A stretch of 64,000 nt of DNA, taken from the NCBI RefSeq assembly GCF_021730395.1, contig NC_069362.1, forward strand, positions 85,762,001 through 85,826,000. Direction: 5' to 3'. Below the pieces are notes generated by a model. The model saw only the letters and a program-made list of their open reading frames with translations, ran no database searches and was not told where the DNA came from. Of the stretch, positions 59,061-64,000 are shown in pieces. The translations under genes and the position numbers were made by a program. The stretch comes from Mercenaria mercenaria (taxonomy: Eukaryota > Mollusca > Bivalvia > Venerida > Veneridae). Within the stretch, counting starts at the first letter, position 1. Each line of letters starts with the position of its first letter.

Positions 59061-59311
59061 TAAGTGTCATGCATGTTATTATCTTATTAGCCACTGCCAT
59101 ATAAAAACAATTCAGATCAGTATCCCTTAAGGTAAAAGGTAAAGGTAAATTTTATTTACCGTCGCTTTGTGAAACAGTTAACATAAGCTCTGTAAAGCTT
59201 TTTAGCGACCCTATTTAAAGAATAGATGCTGTATCAGACAGTTTGTATCTCAGAAGTCGAAAAATGGGGTATATCCCCATTTTTTGAAGTTCTAAGGAAC
59301 TATTGGTTGGC

Positions 59312-59396
59312 TATATCGTGGCCTCAACGCGAAACTAGTCTATCTGCTTCTATTTCTATATACACATAGACTAGTTTCGCGTTGAGGCGACAATAT
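59312..59396. repeat. hairpin, copy 2 of the 50.6 kb family
   Basis: Arms with GGCCTCAACGCGAAACTAG pair with their inverse over about 30 bp. The loop CTGCTTCTATTTCTATATAC is the reverse complement of the 50644-50659 loop region. Confidence 0.92.
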
Positions 59397-59483
59397 ACTT
59401 TCCATTGATGTTTTTAACCCTTTACAGGGAAATAGACAATTTTGTGTGCATCAAACCACACAGGTTATATAGAAAGAAAAGAA

Positions 59484-60028
59484 AGGAAGTGGCTATTCTT
59501 ACAGTCCCGTAGGAATAGCCTCGCAGGCTATTCTTACGGCTGTCCCATAAGAATAGTGAAAAGTCCGCAGGTGTCTATTCCTACGGCTCTCCCGTATGAT
59601 TACTGAAAAGCCCGCAGGTGGTTATTCATACGGCAGTTTTGTGTTCTTCGTATTAAAATATCTTTTTTAAATTGAATAACCATTTTAAATGACATATAAT
59701 TTTAATAGCGGTATAGTGATGTTCAAAACTTTTTAGAAAAACAGTGTAAGTTAAGCGTTCATAATTAATCCATCTTATTTCGAAATAATAATTAAAAACA
59801 ATTAATAAATTGCTTGTTTTATAACCTTTCCATTGATAAAAAAATATTGATATAATTTGTGTTTTAAGAAAGTTAAGGACATTAGAAAAACATCACTGTG
59901 TACTAAAAACATGTACGTTAAATGGCTTCTGCCCATCCGATCAGTGGACTTTTCACTATTCTTACGGGAGAGCCGTAAGAATAGCCTCCGAGGCTATTCC
60001 TACGGGGCCGTAAGAATAGCCACTTCCT
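59484..60028. mobile_element. non-autonomous element, 545 bp, with serial small hairpins
   Basis: Terminal inverted repeats of about 85 bp begin AGGAAGTGGCTATTCTTAC. AAAAGAA flanks both sides (59477-59483 and 60029-60035), but that flank is low-complexity. The arms contain repeated 12-bp stem hairpins such as GGCTATTCTTAC/GTAGGAATAGCC, at least three on the left and two on the right, separated by TGAAAAGTCCGCAGGT. No coding sequence. Confidence 0.82.
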
Positions 60029-61216
60029 AAAAGAAAATTGGACAAAGAAAATTTGCAAGTAATTTAAAAGATAAAGAAACGGTGAAAAGCAAGGTTATGG
60101 TGAACAGCAAGTTTTTGGGTCACTTTGGGAAAAGTTCCCAGTGTTTTTTTTTAAGTTTTGGGGGAATGGTGGTGGGGCCTGTAAGGAGGGGAAAATTGCG
60201 TCATAACCACTAAAATAGGGGAAGTATTGCGCCGTGATAAAAACAATATTTTTTGTCAAAGCATTTGCTGACTTGATCACTCGTGATCAGATTAGCAGAC
60301 GCTTACTAAAGTATTACACTGGTGATACAGACAGGACGTAATAAACCCAATCGGGTCCAGTTTTCAAACGACAACTGTTGATTTCTAAGACTTCCAATCA
60401 TAAATTCATTCCCTCCCCATGTAGAAAATATAACATTAAAAGACACCATTATCATTATAAAGTTTATAATAAACAAGCAATCTGGTAGAAAGTTTTTAAC
60501 GACACAAATTTTTAACCTTCTGCTGTCTGTTTCATACACCAGTAAAACAAGATCTCATTCAGTTCCCACGTGATGTTGGCGAGCTTAAATTTTGCTCTAT
60601 ATGCCTTTCGAGTTGCCGATTTATTTATTTTTATAGCTCGAGGTCTTTGGCCAGTACTTAGCATAAAATTGCAAGCAGTCATTATATTTGCAAAGTTAGG
60701 ATCTGTTTTGCATACAAGTCAATAAATTACCAAACCACTTAACAAATTGACCATTTTCCTTTGTCATTTTGGGAACATGTTGATGGAAATTGGGAAAGAA
60801 AATCCTTTTTAAATTGAGAAAAAGGTCCTTTTACCGGTACTTTATAATGAAGGAAAAAATCGCTGGTGAAGCATGTTTAATGCAAAGATCACACATTATT
60901 TTATTGCCCTGGGAAAAATATGACTTTTTTTTGTGGTGAAATATGTCAACAAGCAGACAATTTTTGGTTGCGGGTTTATCCCGCTACCAAAGTTAAGTGT
61001 ATTTCTGACAGTCATGTCGCATCTTTATTTGATTCCAAATCACATCCAAAGGAATTTGTTCATGTGCTACACAAAGTAGTCCCATTCATGAACAATGGCG
61101 ATGAATTATCAATGATCCAGCAGTTCTTATTCATCCTCTATCCATTCACACTGGCCATTTAGATTATATAAGATTTGTCAATGATTAGGTATTCCAGCCC
61201 ATGGTTACATCACTGA
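60029..61216. other. no supported gene
   Basis: The plus-strand open frame 60920-61162 (80 codons, FFCGEICQQADNFWLRVYPA...) has a more protein-like composition than its surroundings, but no recognised family or splice context. Confidence 0.4.
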
Positions 61217-61224
61217 CTTCCAGC

Positions 61225-62392
61225 TAGGGCTGTCATTGATTGGGTCTTTTGCATATCGACGATACCGATATATCGGAAGACAAATATCGACGATACATCG
61301 ATATATCGATTATTAAGTTAGATTAACAATCTCTTTGTTTATGGGCATGCTATATACCTTCTTGTTAATGTTATGTCTTTTTTTTTGCCTACTGTTTATA
61401 TTACTGTTTGATTGTGTTGTATTTGTATCTATGAAATAAATAAAATAAGTGAAAATTAATGAAATCTTTTATAGATCTTCATTGTGCCTTCACTCCTCTT
61501 TTGCATTTATCCTACTTTACAACCTAGTAAACTATAATACCAGGGGGTTTCAAACAGCTAAAATTCTGCATTTCTCTTCCACAGATACTATTTATTTATT
61601 AAATTAATTAATTTATTTATTTACAATGTTTTTATTTATTTTTAGCCTGTTTCATACCCTGTCTTAATTTTTACCTTGCACAAGTTTACATTCGGATTAG
61701 GTACTGGCACCGCGTGTTTTTTTTTTGTTGTTTTTTTTGTTTTCTTTTTTAACTTCTGCCCAAGTTTTCAATGGGCCTCAAATTTGTAGTGTTTGACTGT
61801 TTGTTTGTTGTACTGAAAGGCATGTTTAAGCAACACCCTGTGTTTCTACGAACCAAAACAAAGCTTTTCCTTCCGTCTTTTGACTGTTTTTCCACTATTT
61901 AAGCCGGCGACGGCTTCCTCTTCGGCCATCTTTGATTGTTATTGTTACGGGCACTAGCTAAATTCTGTACCTTTTACTGAGTGATCAGCTATACGCGAAC
62001 AAGTAAAAAGCCGAGATTGACGTAGAAACAGTATATATACTCTATGTTTTTACATGCACAAACAACGAAGCGACCTTTCAAGACAGGACAACGTAACTTT
62101 TTGCAAATAGATTCTGAAGTTGAGCCCTTTTTACTTCTACCCATATAGGTAGTGCCGGCTAGTGGGAAAAGACTGCTACGGTACAAGTTTAGACATGACC
62201 TTTTTTGACAACTTCCGTTACTTTCGGCACATTTTGCAGGCAGAAAAAGTTGTTTTAGAGGGTCTGAGTGTTTATCTAGACAGTTGTTTTTTCTCTCTGT
62301 AAAATATCGATTTTTGAAAATGGGAATCGATAATCGATCAACCAAAAAATATCGTTGATACATCGATATCGTTTCTATCGATGACAGCCCTA
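61225..62392. mobile_element. hAT element, 1168 bp, internally deleted, 8-bp TSD
   Basis: The ends TAGGGCTGTCAT and ATGACAGCCCTA are flanked by the perfect 8-bp duplication CTTCCAGC (61217-61224 and 62393-62400), the hAT hallmark. Subterminal regions are full of ATCGATATATCGAT-type palindromes. A minus-strand ATG near 61930 (MAEEEAVAGLNSGK..., about 27 codons) may be the leftover start of the transposase. The minus-strand frame 62363-61989 lies over terminal sequence and is probably not coding. Confidence 0.93.
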
Positions 62393-62400
62393 CTTCCAGC

Positions 62401-62833
62401 TGTTCATGTAAGGTCAGGCAGAGTTTATCTTAGATATGAGGCACATAAGTATTTGTTTCTTATACATGTATATTTATAGATTGGCATTTAAAATGAAAAT
62501 AACTCTAGCAAAACCGTCAACCATCAGACATCTCAAGGCTTTGATTTTTAAAGTTAAAACCCACAGAATTTCACAAGGTAAAATATGTTGAGAAAGCTAC
62601 TGCTAGAATGAGAGCAATCTCTGCAGTGCTACCCATATATTTCATCAAAGTATGGGAAAAACTTTAGAAGTATGAGAAAATCAAAGAAAACAATTTCAGG
62701 ACTGTTAGATGCATGACTGTGTTATCCTTTATAGCAGGTAACATAGATAGCTAACTTTTCCATTGCACTGATACAATATGAACAGGATTATCATTGTCAA
62801 GCGGTGTTCACTCAACACTTTCACTCTAAAAAC
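62401..62833. other. no recognised feature
   Basis: AT-rich, no repeat or coding signal. Confidence 0.5.
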
Positions 62834-63103
62834 GGGGGCCTCCGTGGCCGAGTGGTTAAGGTCACTGACTCTAAACCACTTGCCCCTCATCGATGTGGGT
62901 TCGAGCCTCACTGGGGGCATTGAATTCTTCATGTGAGGAAGCCATCCAGCTGGCTAACGGAAGGTCGGTGGTTCTACCCAGGTGCCCGCTCGTGATGAAA
63001 TAATGCACAGAGGGGCACCTGGGGTCTTCCTCCACTATTAAAGCTGGAAAGTCGCCATATGACCTATCATGTGTCGGTGCGACATTAAATCCAACCAACC
63101 AAC
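62834..63103 (+). mobile_element. tRNA-Ser-derived SINE, full length, plus strand
   Basis: GGGGGCCTCCGTGGCCGAGTGG (box A), GTGGGTTCGAGCCTCA (box B), the same body as 33480-33760 inverted, and a CCAACCAACCA tail. The 12-bp duplication CACTCTAAAAAC lies on both sides (62822-62833 and 63104-63115). Box B is closer to consensus than in the 33.5 kb copy, so this is the younger one. Confidence 0.95.
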
Positions 63104-63115
63104 CACTCTAAAAAC

Positions 63116-64000
63116 AGATTGATTTCCTTTATGTAAAGAGGACTTAGGGTAAGACAGATGATAATTGGGTGATTGTGTTGTATTTTAAAGAGGGATGAGA
63201 TCATCTTCCATTTGAATTGCAGCAAGATGATTTGAGATTTTATGCATAAGCAAGACGGGAGTCAGTGCGCCAAAGATTTAACCTGCGTTTTAGACAGTAT
63301 AGCATGTCAGTGACGCTCATACATAGCCCAATATGCTGCTCGACTTTGAACTGCTTCTGTTTGGTCTATTCTGGTTTGTGTTTATGGAGACCTGACTTCA
63401 GTGTTATATGGTCTGACAGGGGTCTGATAAACTATGGACTTAAGGTTTAGCAGTATATCATAAAACAACAGAAATTTTTAGTAAACGAACAGCATCTTGA
63501 CAAACAACTTATCTGTCCAATACATGTTTAATTGTTCTGTCCCATAGAGTTTGATACTTAAAATATTCTAAAGGAGTTGTCTCCCTTTAAAAAAGAATGC
63601 CATTTGTAAAGAAATAAATGTAAATAATTGTCAAAAATGATGTTTTACCTAGTTATGTTAAGTTTAAACACTGGTACTTTGTTGCAAATGCATCAGACAG
63701 GGACATGTAACAGCTTTTTAAAAATGGTGAGTTTTTAAAGGCGCTGAACTGTCCAGAAGCGTGGCCCCTTAATTCATGCAGTCCCTTTCTGGAATTCAAT
63801 ATATATATGAGTAAATTGACAATGGTTTTGTAGAATAATATAAATGTTTTATATGCTGTTAAATTTTCATGTAAAACCATGCTTTCTTTCTATGATTTGA
63901 TGATGTGCAAACTTTTTTCTCCGAAACATGGACCTAACTCTTAAGGGGTTTTGAGTTGACCGTTATATTACTGTGATGAAAATTTAAGGTTTGCTTTGCC
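63116..64000. other. no recognised feature
   Basis: AT-rich DNA to the end of the window. Short open frames only. Confidence 0.5.

Noticed and set aside
61989-62363. 124-codon minus-strand open frame as a gene.
   Set aside because: It lies in the terminal region of the hAT element and has no recognisable domain; composition is consistent with chance.

Overview
The window is 64 kb of AT-rich eukaryotic DNA with very low gene density, spliced genes, and a high load of nested transposable elements. The repeat content (tRNA-Ser-headed SINEs with a long conserved body, palindromic MITEs, and short elements built around 145-165 bp tandem cores) points to a mollusc, most likely a bivalve such as a venerid-type clam. 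That assignment rests on recognising repeat types and was not tested by a search. There are no operons, Shine-Dalgarno sites or CRISPR arrays.

Two host genes can be supported. One is a seven-transmembrane receptor on the plus strand (22980-24309, two exons, 332 codons). The other is MAD2L1, the spindle-checkpoint HORMA protein, on the minus strand. Four exons between 37929 and 30395 give the protein from about residue 25 to the stop; the first coding exon was not found. Its introns hold much of the repeat DNA between 30.6 and 37.8 kb.

Layout. 1-345: minisatellite. About 1.41-13.32 kb: a pogo/Tigger-type DNA transposon about 11.9 kb long. Its minus-strand transposase has three exons, and its large intron was entered by a 1.5 kb repeat that was itself entered by a 3.9 kb long-TIR element. 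13.34-18.2 kb: the 3' end of a LINE split by a 4.36 kb foldback element, which carries a deleted mariner. 18.2-19.1 kb: PIF/Harbinger fragment. 20.3-21.77 kb: an inverted second copy of the repeat in the Tigger intron, without the 3.9 kb insert. 23-24.3 kb: receptor gene. 25.2-26.4 kb: tandem array. 27.7 and 28.6 kb: two palindromic MITEs. 30.4-37.9 kb: MAD2L1. 38-41.5 kb: repeat relics and hAT-like elements. 42.6-48.1 kb: LINE copies on both strands. 48.6-49.9 kb: tandem-core element with an insert. 50-61 kb: mostly unique-looking DNA with hairpins, a Mutator-like element (9-bp TSD), a Harbinger-like element (TAA TSD) and an element made of serial small hairpins. 61.2-62.4 kb: hAT element with a perfect 8-bp TSD. 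62.8-63.1 kb: intact SINE.

The genes do not form one pathway. The main signals are structural. They include dated nesting with recoverable empty sites, arrays of a 16-bp motif near the Tigger ends, eight exact TGACGTCA sites concentrated in mobile DNA, and a pair of hairpins with the same loop but different, still fully paired stems.
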